DNA of 64,000 nucleotides from Planctomycetota bacterium (GTDB taxonomy: Bacteria; Planctomycetota; PLA2; JAEUHO01), in assembly GCA_020631815.1 (NCBI GenBank), contig JACKGW010000011.1, forward strand, positions 40,613 to 104,612, written 5' to 3'. Under the pieces are notes generated by a model, which was not told the DNA's origin, made no database searches, and was given only the letters and a program-made list of their open reading frames with translations. A program made the translations under genes and the position numbers. Position 1 is the first letter of the stretch. Each line of letters begins with the position of its first letter. Positions 1 to 8,716 of the stretch are shown here, in pieces.

Positions 1-927
1 CTGGGTTGGTCGGGCGTCTCGGCGAGCCACAACTACGACAACACGCGTGAGGCGTGGATCGAGTGGGGCTGCAGCGACGCGCTCAACTTCCGCATGGGCC
101 AGATCGCCCTGCCGACGACGCGTCAGCTCATGGTCAAGCCCGAGCTGCAGCAGTTCGTCGACATCTCGCTGGCGTCGGCTTTCACGGGCCAGCTCCTGCC
201 GGGCTACACGGATCGCAACCGCGACCACGGCCTGATGATCCACGGCGCGTTCGGCTGCAACAGCGAGTGGAGCTACATGCTGGCGGTCACCAACGGTGAC
301 GGCGGCGACAGCATCCGCAACGTCTTGGACCACCGCACCTCGGACGGTCTGGCCTTCAGCGGCCGCCTGAACTGGGCGTTTGCCAAGCCGATCGGCTACC
401 AGGAGGGTGCGCTGGCCCAGGAGACCTGTGGCTGGTATGGCGAGATCGGCGCGTGGGGCTTCTACTACGCCGACCGCGTCGACAAGCCGCACGCGGTCAT
501 CGCCGACGCGACGCGCTACGGTGTGGACGTAGCCCTGGGCTACGGCGGCTTCTCGTTCACCGGTGCCTACACCATCGGTACGGATGCCGATGTCGGCGGT
601 TCGACCAACGACATCGACTACGTGGCGTGGCTGGCGCAGATCGGCTACCACTTCCCGGGCACGGCCTGGGAGCTGGCGGCCCGCGCGAGCAGCTACGACA
701 TCGATCCGGGGGCGGGCGGCGGTGGCTCCGTGAGCGAGCTGGCGTTCGCGATCAGCTACTACCTGAACGGCCACGGCAACAAGTTCACGGTCGACATCAG
801 CTTCCTCGAGGGCAACGATCCTGGCTCGGTCCTGATCTGGGACGCCTACACCGGCATCGGCGACTACGCACGCGGCAACGAGACCTTCGGGACGCTCCTC
901 CGCTTCCAGTGGCAGCTCGCCCTGTAG
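1..927 (+). CDS. Outer-membrane porin, array copy 1 (5' end outside window)
   Basis: The open frame enters from the window edge and stops at TAG 925-927, giving the C-terminal 308 residues. It matches the later copies in the Asn-Arg-Glu-Ala-Trp segment, the QIALPTTRQLMVKPELQQF stretch, the long conserved middle, and the C-terminus ending LLRFQWQLAL, an aromatic/hydrophobic end typical of a last outer-membrane beta-strand. The alternating strands, the LPTTRQ and FGRxxW segments and the overall size resemble phosphate-selective porin O/P (OprP/OprO) proteins. Substrate selectivity cannot be read from sequence. The first residues match array copy 3 closely, including its variable loop 2 (LGWSG). 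Family call is fairly sure; function as a porin is inference. Confidence 0.8.
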   Translation: MGWSGVSASHNYDNTREAWIEWGCSDALNFRMGQIALPTTRQLMVKPELQQFVDISLASAFTGQLLPGYTDRNRDHGLMIHGAFGCNSEWSYMLAVTNGDGGDSIRNVLDHRTSDGLAFSGRLNWAFAKPIGYQEGALAQETCGWYGEIGAWGFYYADRVDKPHAVIADATRYGVDVALGYGGFSFTGAYTIGTDADVGGSTNDIDYVAWLAQIGYHFPGTAWELAARASSYDIDPGAGGGGSVSELAFAISYYLNGHGNKFTVDISFLEGNDPGSVLIWDAYTGIGDYARGNETFGTLLRFQWQLAL

Positions 928-1139
928 GGATTCGTTGATCCGTTGGGGTGCGCGAGTGCGGCTCGCCAGACGCTCGGCCGCGCACCACCATCGGCTCCTC
1001 GAGTGAACAGACCACGAGTCGTCGCCGATGGTGGCACGCTGCCGTCGCCCTGACGACCCGATCAGTTCCGCCAGCCCTGCAGAAGGCAAGAGACGCAAGT
1101 CAGCTCCGCGGGCCGTCGCGACGATGTCGCGGCGGCCCG
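928..1139 (+). repeat. Post-porin repeat module (type 1)
   Basis: This begins right after the copy 1 stop. It carries the shared 5' motif TGCGGCTCGCC near 957, an inner hairpin pairing CCACCATCGGC with GCCGATGGTGG (about 987-1033), the shared motif GCCCTGACGACCCG near 1047, and the terminal hairpin at 1109-1139. A nearly identical module follows copy 9 (19037-19248) and a diverged one follows an unrelated gene (26352-26590). Confidence 0.75.
1109..1139 (+). terminator. Conserved GC hairpin after porin copy 1
   Basis: CGGGCCGTCGCGAC (1109-1122) pairs with GTCGCGGCGGCCCG (1126-1139) through 14 bp including one G-U, closing a 3-nt loop. It is followed by GTTCGTT rather than a true U-tract. The same hairpin recurs after most copies, so a terminator or 3'-stabilising role is likely. 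Confidence 0.6.
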
Positions 1140-1377
1140 TGTTCGTTGGGGGCAGGTGTTGCTGGGTCCGCGGCACCCCGGCGCGGCGAGGCACATGCTC
1201 GGGCGCACCGCGAGAGGTCCGGGAGTGCCCTCCTGGTGCGATGGCGAAGCCCGGGTGCCGAGCTCGCGCGGGAGACCGTGGACGCGATCCTGGGAGGCGA
1301 GCAAGCGCTGCCGTCGCCTTGACGACCCGATGCGCGCTGCGAGTCGCTCTGACGACTGGACATGCTCGAGAAGCCTG

Positions 1378-1408
1378 CGGGCCGTCGCGACGAGGTTGCG
1401 GCGGCCCG
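1378..1408 (+). terminator. Second copy of the conserved GC hairpin
   Basis: This has the same 14-bp stem and 3-nt loop as 1109-1139, with one mismatch at 1397, and is again followed by TGTTCGTTGGGG. It ends a second, diverged repeat module (about 1140-1408) that resembles 17165-17345. I see no gene from 1140 to 1680. Confidence 0.5.
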
Positions 1409-1680
1409 TGTTCGTTGGGGGGCAGGGCAGTGGGGCGAGGGGCGCAGGGGGTGGAGCGTCCGGGCTCGGCTCGCCGCAGGGGAGCGACCTCGTGGGCGCC
1501 AGGTCCTGGGCCGAGGGCCGCGCGGATCGGCCCCCGCTCCTGGCGGGGGCGCACCGTTCTCGTCGACCGGAGGCGGCCGGAGCCCGATGTTCCGGGCTCG
1601 GGCCTCGCGGCTCCCACGTCCAGGAGCTTCTGGGTCCACCAGACCCTCAAGCGGTCGGTGCCCGCAACCGATCGACCCAC

Positions 1681-1711
1681 TTGCGACACCCGGGGGGCCT
1701 CGTGCCATCAT
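1681..1711 (+). promoter_or_regulatory. Putative promoter of porin copy 2
   Basis: TTGCGA (1681-1686) and CATCAT (1706-1711) are separated by 19 nt. The CGTGCCATCATGGG context is conserved at the same distance (about 85 nt) before the ATG of copies 2 and 3, with CATGAT in copies 4 and 5 and CACACT in copy 8. The promoter role is inferred from conservation and position. Confidence 0.45.
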
Positions 1712-1722
1712 GGGCCGCACGC

Positions 1723-1742
1723 GGGCACCAGGGAGGGTGCCC
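1723..1742 (+). promoter_or_regulatory. 5' leader hairpin with AGGGAG loop (porin copy 2)
   Basis: A perfect 7-bp stem, GGGCACC with GGTGCCC, encloses the loop AGGGAG. The loop is conserved in other copies while the stem changes by compensating substitutions. The loop fits an ANGGA motif of the kind bound by CsrA/RsmA. The Shine-Dalgarno (GAGGGAG, about 1785-1791) repeats the same motif. Confidence 0.55.
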
Positions 1743-1797
1743 TCGAACGACGATGACCGGGCCTGCTCGCATCGGGCCCGGATCGAGGGAGACACTC

Positions 1798-3231
1798 ATG
1801 CAGCGGATCGTGACGGGCCTTTGCGCCCTCGCGCTCGTGGTCGGCGTGGCCGCCGCCCCGGCTTTGGCCGACGGTAGCGCCCGCGACGTCCAGGCGGCGC
1901 TCGACAGCTATCTCGCAGGCGACACGGCCGATGTGGCCCTCGTCGGCGGCCCCGGCAGCGCCGGCTACGACAACGGCTTCTGGATTCGCGGTGGCGACTT
2001 CTTGCTGCGTGCCAACGTCACGCTGCAGGCCCGCTTCGAGTCTTTCGACTGGGACGAGACCCAACCCCCCGAGGCCGCCGGTGGCAACAACCTCGTGGCC
2101 GTGCTGGGACAGTTCCTCCCGCTCCAGGACTTCGGTGGTGACCTGTCCGGCTTCTCGTTGCCCCGCGCGACGCTGAAGCTGTCGGGCGAGGCCCCCTGCA
2201 ACATCCGCTGGTACATGGAGCTCGAGTTCGGTCACTTCGGCCGTGATCCGCTCGAGCGCGTCACCGACATCCAGTTCGCGCAGGTCGTGCCGGGCGCCAA
2301 CCTGGGTTCGACGTTCGGCTTCGGCCAGAGCAACAACTACGACAACACGCGTGAAGCGTGGATCGAGTGGGGCTGCAGCGACGCACTCAACTTCCGCATG
2401 GGCCAGATCGCCCTGCCGACGACGCGCCAGCTCATGGTCAAGCCCGAGCTCCAGCAGTTCGTGGACATCTCGATGGCCTCCGCCTTCGTTGGCCAGCTGC
2501 TTCCGGGCTACACGGACCGCAACCGCGACCACGGCCTGATGATCCACGGCGCGTTCGGCTGCAACAGCGAGTGGAGCTACATGCTGGCGATCACCAACGG
2601 TGACGGCGGCGACAGCATCCGCAACGTGCTGGACCACCGCACCTCGGACGGCTTGGCCTTCAGCGGCCGCCTGAACTGGGCGTTCGCCAAGCCGATCGGC
2701 TACCAGGAGGGCGCGCTGGCCCAGGAGACCTGCGGCCTTTACGGCGAGATCGGCGCGTGGGGCTTCTACTACGCCGACCGCCTCGACAAGCCGCACGTCG
2801 TGATCAGCGACAGCACCCGCTACGGCGTCGATCTGGCGCTCGGCTACGGCGGCTTCTCCTTCACCGGGGCGTACACCATCGGCTCGGATGAGAACATCTT
2901 CGGCACGGGCACCGACGTCGACTACACGGCCTGGTTGGCTCAGATCGGCTACCACTTCCCGGGCACGGCCTGGGAGCTGGCGGCTCGCGCGAGCAACTAC
3001 GACGTCGATCCCTCCGCGGGTGGCGGCGGTTCGGTCAGCGAGCTGGCGTTCGCGATCAACTACTACCTGAACGGCCACGGCAACAAGTTCACGGTGGACA
3101 TCAGCTTCTTCGAGGGCAACGATCCCGGCTCGTTCCTCATCTGGGACGCCTACACGGGCATCGGTGGCTACGGCTTCGGCGAGGAGACCTACGGCACGCT
3201 GCTTCGCTTCCAGTGGCAGCTGGCCCTCTAG
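1798..3231 (+). CDS. Outer-membrane porin, array copy 2
   Basis: 477 aa. ATG 1798 follows a Shine-Dalgarno GAGGGAG and encodes a signal peptide (residues 1-24, ending in Ala-Leu-Ala before Asp-Gly). The mature protein has an N-terminal helix-like segment (DVQAALDSYLAG), then alternating beta-strand-like segments to the C-terminal LLRFQWQLAL. It resembles OprP/OprO porins (usually about 400-450 aa). Four Cys are conserved in all intact copies (EAPCN, EWGCS, FGCNS, QETCG), which is unusual for outer-membrane barrels. Three stretches vary between copies: about residues 83-103, 141-165 and 360-370. The rest is nearly invariant, and the first 233 nt are identical to copy 3, pointing to recent duplication or gene conversion. 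A long frame extends upstream to 1156, but the conserved leader and signal peptide decide for 1798. Confidence 0.85.
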   Translation: MQRIVTGLCALALVVGVAAAPALADGSARDVQAALDSYLAGDTADVALVGGPGSAGYDNGFWIRGGDFLLRANVTLQARFESFDWDETQPPEAAGGNNLVAVLGQFLPLQDFGGDLSGFSLPRATLKLSGEAPCNIRWYMELEFGHFGRDPLERVTDIQFAQVVPGANLGSTFGFGQSNNYDNTREAWIEWGCSDALNFRMGQIALPTTRQLMVKPELQQFVDISMASAFVGQLLPGYTDRNRDHGLMIHGAFGCNSEWSYMLAITNGDGGDSIRNVLDHRTSDGLAFSGRLNWAFAKPIGYQEGALAQETCGLYGEIGAWGFYYADRLDKPHVVISDSTRYGVDLALGYGGFSFTGAYTIGSDENIFGTGTDVDYTAWLAQIGYHFPGTAWELAARASNYDVDPSAGGGGSVSELAFAINYYLNGHGNKFTVDISFFEGNDPGSFLIWDAYTGIGGYGFGEETYGTLLRFQWQLAL

Positions 3232-3286
3232 GCCTGGGCTGACCGGGATCGGCGCCCCGCCAGACGCAGGGCGCCACCCGGCCGAT

Positions 3287-3328
3287 CGCTCCCCCCGGAC
3301 CTTGTCCGGGGGGAGCGTTTCCATTTTT
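3287..3328 (+). terminator. Rho-independent terminator of porin copy 2
   Basis: A perfect 14-bp stem (3287-3300 with 3304-3317) with a CTT loop is followed by TTTCCATTTTT. This is the one copy with a textbook intrinsic terminator instead of the repeat module. Confidence 0.9.
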
Positions 3329-3479
3329 GGGGGCTACCGACCGCTGCCTCCCCACCAACCGGCGCGGGCCGGGGCCCGGCCGGAGGGCGTCATGCGCCCG
3401 GGACAGCCCTTGTGGCCCCGTCGGGCCCTTGGTCCCGGTAGGCCTCAAGGGCGGAGCGGGCGGGACCGATCTCCCCCCG

Positions 3480-3510
3480 TTGCGCATCTTGGGGGCCCTC
3501 GTGCCATCAT
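3480..3510 (+). promoter_or_regulatory. Putative promoter of porin copy 3
   Basis: TTGCGC (3480-3485), a 19-nt spacer and CATCAT (3505-3510) lie 85 nt before the ATG, the same layout as copy 2. I see nothing else in 3329-3479. Confidence 0.45.
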
Positions 3511-3521
3511 GGGTGACGCGC

Positions 3522-3541
3522 GGGCACCAGGGAGGGTGCCC
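3522..3541 (+). promoter_or_regulatory. 5' leader hairpin with AGGGAG loop (porin copy 3)
   Basis: The stem GGGCACC/GGTGCCC (8 bp if C3521-G3542 is counted) encloses the loop AGGGAG at 3529-3534. Its counterparts upstream of copies 4, 5 and 8 have different stems but the same loop. Confidence 0.55.
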
Positions 3542-3595
3542 GACACGACGACGACCGGGCCCCGATCGCATGGGCCCGCTTCGAGGGAGACACTC

Positions 3596-5026
3596 ATGCA
3601 GCGGATCGTGACGGGCCTTTGCGCCCTCGCGCTCGTGGTCGGCGTGGCCGCCGCCCCGGCTTTGGCCGACGGTAGCGCCCGCGACGTCCAGGCGGCGCTC
3701 GACAGCTATCTCGCAGGCGACACGGCCGATGTGGCCCTCGTCGGCGGCCCCGGCAGCGCCGGCTACGACAACGGCTTCTGGATTCGCGGTGGCGACTTCT
3801 TGCTGCGTGCCAACGTCACGCTGCAGGCTCGCTTCGAGGCGATGGACTACGACGAGACGCAGCCCCCCGAGACCGGTGGCGGCAACGGCATCATCATCGT
3901 GGATACGGTTGCCCAGGTGGCACAGCAGGACTTCGGTGGTGACCTGTCCGGCTTCTCGTTGCCCCGCGCCACGCTGAAGCTCTCGGGCGAGGCGCCCTGC
4001 AACATCCGCTACTACATGGAGCTCGAGTTCGGCCACTTCGGCCGTGACGCCCTCGAGGCCCGTCTGGGCGGCTTCTCCCCCGTGAACCTTGGACCGGCGC
4101 TGGGTTGGTCGGGCTTCTCGCAGAGCCACAACTACGACAACACGCGTGAAGCGTGGATCGAGTGGGGCTGCAGCGACGCACTCAACTTCCGCATGGGCCA
4201 GATCGCCCTGCCGACGACGCGCCAGCTCATGGTCAAGCCCGAGCTTCAGCAGTTCGTGGACATCTCGCTGGCGTCGGCCTTCACGGGCCAGCTGCTTCCG
4301 GGCTACACGGATCGCCCCCGCGACCATGGCTTCATGATCCACGGCGCGTTCGGCTGCAACAGCGAGTGGAGCTACATGCTGGCGGTCACCAACGGTGACG
4401 GCGGCGACAGCATCCGCAACGTGCTGGACCACCGCAGCTCGGACAACCTGGCTTTCAGCGGTCGCGTGAACTGGGCGTTCGCCAAGCCGATCGGCTACCA
4501 AGAGGGCGCGCTGGCCCAGGAGACCTGCGGCTGGTACGGCGAGATCGGCGCCTGGGGCTTCTACTACGCCGACCGCATCGACAAGCCGCACGTGGCGGTG
4601 GCCGACGCAACCCGCTACGGCGTGGACGTCGCCTTGGGCTACGGTGGCTTCTCGTTCACCGGTGCCTACACGATCGGCACCGACAGCGACTTCGTTCTCG
4701 CTGGCGTCGACGTCGACTACACGGCGTGGCTGGCCCAGATCGGCTACCACTTCCCCGGCACCGCCTGGGAGATCGCGGCCCGCGCCAGCAGCTACGACAT
4801 CGACATCTCGAACGGCGCAAGCGGTTCCACCTCGGAGCTGGCCTTCGCGATCAACTACTACCTGAACGGCCACGGCAACAAGTTCACGGTCGACATCAGC
4901 TTCTTCGAGGGCAACGATGCCCAGTCGATCCTGATCTGGGACGCCTACACCGGCATCGGCAGCTACGCGAGCGGCAACGAGACGTTCGGGTCGCTCCTCC
5001 GCTTCCAGTGGCAGCTCGCGCTGTAG
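3596..5026 (+). CDS. Outer-membrane porin, array copy 3
   Basis: 476 aa; ATG 3596 after the same Shine-Dalgarno as copy 2. The signal peptide and first 233 nt are identical to copy 2, after which the first variable loop differs completely (TGGGNGIIIVDTVAQVAQQ). The second variable segment matches the visible start of copy 1. The four family cysteines and the C-terminal LLRFQWQLAL are kept. The mosaic of identical blocks and divergent loops suggests recombination between neighbours. Most likely an outer-membrane channel, possibly for anions by analogy with OprP; the substrate is unknown. Confidence 0.85.
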   Translation: MQRIVTGLCALALVVGVAAAPALADGSARDVQAALDSYLAGDTADVALVGGPGSAGYDNGFWIRGGDFLLRANVTLQARFEAMDYDETQPPETGGGNGIIIVDTVAQVAQQDFGGDLSGFSLPRATLKLSGEAPCNIRYYMELEFGHFGRDALEARLGGFSPVNLGPALGWSGFSQSHNYDNTREAWIEWGCSDALNFRMGQIALPTTRQLMVKPELQQFVDISLASAFTGQLLPGYTDRPRDHGFMIHGAFGCNSEWSYMLAVTNGDGGDSIRNVLDHRSSDNLAFSGRVNWAFAKPIGYQEGALAQETCGWYGEIGAWGFYYADRIDKPHVAVADATRYGVDVALGYGGFSFTGAYTIGTDSDFVLAGVDVDYTAWLAQIGYHFPGTAWEIAARASSYDIDISNGASGSTSELAFAINYYLNGHGNKFTVDISFFEGNDAQSILIWDAYTGIGSYASGNETFGSLLRFQWQLAL

Positions 5027-5324
5027 TGAGGTGATCTACCGAGGTGCGGAAGTGCGGCTCGCCGAGTGCTCGGCCCCGTGAGAGGTGCAGGAGGGGTACG
5101 GAATAGCCCTCCTGCCACGAGGGCGCTAGCCCGAGTGCCGAGTCCGCGCGGGAGCGCGGAACGAGTTCTCGGGTTCTCTGCCTCAGCTGCCACGCGATCC
5201 GCTCCTTGAGTAGCTCGGCTACGAGGCGTCGCGGATCGCTTGGCGGCGCCTTCGCCCTGACGAGCCGGCGTGTGCCGGAAGCTGACCAATCGGGCCGTCG
5301 CGACGAGGTCGCGGCGGCCCGATT
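5027..5324 (+). repeat. Post-porin repeat module (type 2)
   Basis: A 298-bp module almost identical to 8717-9011. In order: TGCGGCTCGCC motif (5052); hairpin A (GCAGGAGGG 5087-5095 with CCCTCCTGC 5107-5115, loop GTACGGAATAG); hairpin B (TCCGCGC/GCGCGGA, 5143-5160, GNRA-type loop GGGA); a CCTTCGCCCTGACGA motif near 5247; and hairpin C (5288-5324, 17-bp stem, loop GAG). Not coding. Confidence 0.75.
5288..5324 (+). terminator. Conserved GC hairpin after porin copy 3
   Basis: The 14-bp conserved stem (5291-5304 with 5308-5321) is extended here by AAT/ATT to 17 bp. It is followed by GCATTGGGG, so the U-tract is weak. Confidence 0.6.
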
Positions 5325-5503
5325 GCATTGGGGCTTGGGCGGGGGCATCGGCGCGCGCCGTTGCGGAGGACGTGGGGGCCAGCCCGCCGGTGCCGGAGCT
5401 CCCCGTGCCTCGTGGAGCGTGCGGCCCCGAGCCGGCCCGCGCCTCAAGAGGGCGAGCGGGGCGGCCGACCTGCCAGCCCTGGTGGCTCCGGGGGCGTTCG
5501 TGC

Positions 5504-5537
5504 CATGATGGGCTGCTGCCGTCCTGGGAGGGACGGC
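5504..5537 (+). promoter_or_regulatory. Putative -10 box and leader hairpin of porin copy 4
   Basis: CATGAT (5504-5509) sits in the conserved TCGTGCC context. The hairpin at 5518-5537 pairs GCCGTCC with GGACGGC around the loop TGGGAG. The stem differs from copies 2 and 3 at several positions, with the partner changed each time. A second hairpin (GACGCGC/GCGCGTC) follows before the Shine-Dalgarno. Confidence 0.5.
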
Positions 5538-5586
5538 GCGGGGCTGACGCGCACGGCGCGTCGGGGCCCGCGTGAGGGAGATAGGC

Positions 5587-7014
5587 ATGTCCAGGATCGC
5601 GTCGGGCGCCTGCGCCCTTGCCGTGCTCGCCTTTGCTGCCGCCCCGGCGTGGGCCGAGGGGAGTGCGCGCGACGTCCAGGCTGCGCTCGACAGCTACCTC
5701 GCCGGCGACACGGCCGACGTCACGCTCGTCGGCGGCCCGGGCAGCGCCGGCTACGACAACGGCTTCTGGATCCAGGGCGGCGACTTCCTGCTTCGCGCCA
5801 ATGTCACGCTGCAGGCCCGCTTCGAGTCCTTCGACTGGGACAGCACCCAGCCGCCAGAGAGTGGTGGAGGCGCGACCGTCCCCACCACGGGTACGTTCCA
5901 GGTCGTCCAAGGCGACTTCGGGGGCGACTTGTCGGGCTTCTCGCTGCCCCGTGCCACGCTGAAGCTCTCGGGCGAGGCGCCCTGCAACGTCCGCTGGTAC
6001 ATGGAGCTCGAGTTCGGCCACTTCGGGCGCGACGCGCTCGCGGCGCAGTTCGACACCCTCTTCCCGGCCAACCTCCTCGGTCCGACCCTGGGTCCGATCG
6101 GGCGTGGCCAGAGCCACAACTTCGACAACACGCGCGAGGCGTGGATCGAGTGGGGCTGCAGCGACGCGCTCAACTTCCGCATGGGTCAGATCGCGCTGCC
6201 CACGACGCGTCAGCTGATGGTCAAGCCCGAGCTGCAGCAGTTCGTCGACATCTCCATGGCCTCAGCCTTCACCGGGCTGCTGCTCCCTGGCTACACCGAC
6301 CGCAACCGGGACCACGGTCTGATGATCCACGGTGCGTTCGGCTGCAACAGCGAGTGGAGCTACATGTTGGCGGTCACCAACGGTGACGGCGGCGACAGCA
6401 TCCGCAACGTGCTCGACCACCGCACCTCGGACGGCCTGGCCTACAGCGGTCGCCTGAACTGGGCGTTTGCCAAGCCGATCGGCTACCAGGAAGGCGCCCT
6501 CGCGCAGGAGACGTGCGGCTTGTATGGCGAGATCGGCGCGTGGGGTTTCTACTACGCCGACCGCTTCGACAAGCCGCACACCGTCGTCGCGGACTGCACC
6601 CGCTACGGCGTGGACCTGGCCCTCGGCTGGGGCGGCTTCTCGTTCACCGGTGCGTACACCCTGGGCACCGACGCCGACGTGTTCGGTACGACGAACGACG
6701 TCGACTACACGGCGTGGCTGGCCCAGATCGGCTACCACGTCCCGGGCACGGCCTGGGAGCTGGCGGCCCGCGCCAGCAGCTACGACTACGACCCGAGCAC
6801 CGGGGGCGGCGGCTCCACCTCCGAGCTGGCGTTCGCGATCAGCTACTACCTCAACGGCCACGGCAACAAGTTCACGGTGGACATCAGCTTCTTCGAGGGC
6901 AACGACCCGGGTTCGTTCCTCATCTGGGACGCGTACACCGGCATCGGGAACTCCTCCTTTGGCGAGGAGACCTACGGCACGCTGCTCCGCTTCCAGTGGC
7001 AGCTGGCTTTGTAG
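5587..7014 (+). CDS. Outer-membrane porin, array copy 4
   Basis: 475 aa; ATG 5587 preceded by TGAGGGAGATAGGC. The signal peptide (MSRIASGACALAVLAFAA and on to a WA cleavage site) differs from copies 2 and 3, while the mature protein follows the same plan. Variable loops are SGGGATVPTTGTFQVVQG and AQFDTLFPANLLGPTLGPI. It keeps the four family cysteines and has a fifth in VADCTRYG. It has a short weak hairpin after the stop (7013-7034, GAGGCC/GGCCTC) instead of the repeat module. Function as for the other copies; this is one of the more diverged members. Confidence 0.85.
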   Translation: MSRIASGACALAVLAFAAAPAWAEGSARDVQAALDSYLAGDTADVTLVGGPGSAGYDNGFWIQGGDFLLRANVTLQARFESFDWDSTQPPESGGGATVPTTGTFQVVQGDFGGDLSGFSLPRATLKLSGEAPCNVRWYMELEFGHFGRDALAAQFDTLFPANLLGPTLGPIGRGQSHNFDNTREAWIEWGCSDALNFRMGQIALPTTRQLMVKPELQQFVDISMASAFTGLLLPGYTDRNRDHGLMIHGAFGCNSEWSYMLAVTNGDGGDSIRNVLDHRTSDGLAYSGRLNWAFAKPIGYQEGALAQETCGLYGEIGAWGFYYADRFDKPHTVVADCTRYGVDLALGWGGFSFTGAYTLGTDADVFGTTNDVDYTAWLAQIGYHVPGTAWELAARASSYDYDPSTGGGGSTSELAFAISYYLNGHGNKFTVDISFFEGNDPGSFLIWDAYTGIGNSSFGEETYGTLLRFQWQLAL

Positions 7015-7200
7015 AGGCCTTGACGGTCGGCCTCCCCACCACGTCGGCGAGCCGGGGGCCCTCGGGACGCCTGGGTGTCGCGCCCGCTCGGGACGCCGCG
7101 CCAAGGGCCCGGCGGCAGTGGATCCGTCCCGGCGAACGAGCTCAAGCGAAGCCGCGACGAGACCGATCTTCGCCCCTGGCGCTCCATTGGCTGTTCGTGC

Positions 7201-7234
7201 CATGATGGGGTCTTGCCACCCAGGGAGGGGTGGC
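7201..7234 (+). promoter_or_regulatory. Putative -10 box and leader hairpin of porin copy 5
   Basis: CATGAT (7201-7206) is followed by a 7-bp hairpin GCCACCC/GGGTGGC (7215-7234) with loop AGGGAG. Every stem base pair is preserved although the sequence differs from copies 2, 3 and 4. The rest of 7035-7200 shows nothing recognisable. Confidence 0.5.
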
Positions 7235-7291
7235 TAGGGATACACCGCGCTCCGACCGTGGGCGGGTGACCAGGAAGGCAAGGGAGGCATC

Positions 7292-8716
7292 ATGCGGAAG
7301 ATCCTGACAGGGCTCTGCGCCCTGGGTCTGCTGGCGGCCGTCGCCGCTCCGGCGCTTGCCGACGGCAGCGCTCGCGACGTGCAGGCTGCGCTCGACAGCT
7401 ACTTGGCGCACGACACGGCCGATGTGGCGTTGGTCGGTGGGCCCGGCAGCGCGGGCTACGACAACGGTTTCTGGATCCGTGGCGGCGACTTCCTGCTGCG
7501 TGCCAACGTCACGCTGCAGGCCCGCTTCGAGGCCATGGACTACGACGAGACCCAGCCCCCGGAGATCGGGGGCGGCAACATGATCGTAGGTGGCTTGGGA
7601 CAGATCCTGCAGGTGCCCCAGGACTTCGGTGGCGACCTGTCGGGCTTCTCCCTGCCCCGTGCCACGCTGAAGCTCTCCGGCGAGGCCCCCTGCAACATCC
7701 GCTGGTACATGGAGCTCGAATTCGGCCACTTCGGCCGTGACGCTCTCGAAGCTCGCCTCGGCGACGTCACGCCGGAGAACCTCGGCTCGACGTGGTGGCG
7801 TGACTTGGGCCAGAGCTACAACTACGACAACACACGTGAGGCGTGGATCGAGTGGGGCTGCAGCGACGCGCTCAATTTCCGCATGGGCCAGATCGCCCTG
7901 CCGACCACGCGTCAGCTCATGGTCAAGCCCGAGCTGCAGCAGTTCGTCGACATCTCGCTGGCGTCGGCCTTCACGGGCCAGTTGCTTCCGGGATACACGG
8001 ATCGCAACCGCGACCACGGCCTGATGATCCACGGTGCCTTCGGCTGCAACAGCGAGTGGAGCTACATGCTGGCGATCACCAACGGTGACGGCGGCGACAG
8101 CATCCGCAACGTGCTCGACCACCGCACCTCGGACGGTCTGGCCTTCAGCGGTCGCCTGAACTGGGCGTTCGCCAAGCCGATCGGCTACCAGGAGGGTGCG
8201 CTGGCCCAGGAGACCTGCGGCCTGTACGGCGAGATCGGCGCCTGGGGCTTCACCTACGCGGATCGCGTCGACAAGCCGCACACGGTCATCGCCGACACGA
8301 CGCGCTACGGCGTGGACGTGGCCCTGGGCTACGGCGGCTTCTCGTTCACGGGTGCGTACACGATCGGCACGGACGAGAACATCCTCGGCGCGGGCTTCGA
8401 CGTCGATTACACGGCGTGGCTGGCCCAGATCGGCTACCACTTCCCGGGTACGGCCTGGGAGCTGGCAGCGCGCGCCAGCAACTACGACGTCGATCCCGCG
8501 GGTGGCGGCGGTGGTTCGGTCAGCGAGCTGGCCTTTGCGATCAACTACTACCTGAACGGTCACGGCAACAAGTTCACGGTGGACATCAGCTTCTTCGAGG
8601 GCAACGACCCCGGTTCGATCCTGATCTGGGACGCCTACACGGGTATCGGTGGCTACGCCTTCGGCGAAGAGACCTTTGGGACTCTTCTCCGCTTCCAGTG
8701 GCAGCTCGCGCTGTAG
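7292..8716 (+). CDS. Outer-membrane porin, array copy 5
   Basis: 474 aa; ATG 7292 after AAGGGAGGCATC. The signal peptide is MRKILTGLCALGLLAAVAAPALA, followed by the usual mature start. Variable loops are IGGGNMIVGGLGQILQVPQ and ARLGDVTPENLGSTWWRD. The four conserved Cys and the terminal LLRFQWQLAL are present. This is the last intact copy: the array continues, but copies 6-9 cannot be read in one frame. Most likely an outer-membrane diffusion channel; selectivity unknown. Confidence 0.85.
   Translation: MRKILTGLCALGLLAAVAAPALADGSARDVQAALDSYLAHDTADVALVGGPGSAGYDNGFWIRGGDFLLRANVTLQARFEAMDYDETQPPEIGGGNMIVGGLGQILQVPQDFGGDLSGFSLPRATLKLSGEAPCNIRWYMELEFGHFGRDALEARLGDVTPENLGSTWWRDLGQSYNYDNTREAWIEWGCSDALNFRMGQIALPTTRQLMVKPELQQFVDISLASAFTGQLLPGYTDRNRDHGLMIHGAFGCNSEWSYMLAITNGDGGDSIRNVLDHRTSDGLAFSGRLNWAFAKPIGYQEGALAQETCGLYGEIGAWGFTYADRVDKPHTVIADTTRYGVDVALGYGGFSFTGAYTIGTDENILGAGFDVDYTAWLAQIGYHFPGTAWELAARASNYDVDPAGGGGGSVSELAFAINYYLNGHGNKFTVDISFFEGNDPGSILIWDAYTGIGGYAFGEETFGTLLRFQWQLAL

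Noticed and set aside
1708..4873. Long minus-strand open frames opposite the porin genes
   Set aside because: GC-rich codon bias of the porins keeps the opposite strand open. The products are Val/Ala/Arg-rich with no family features, and they run through conserved porin leaders.
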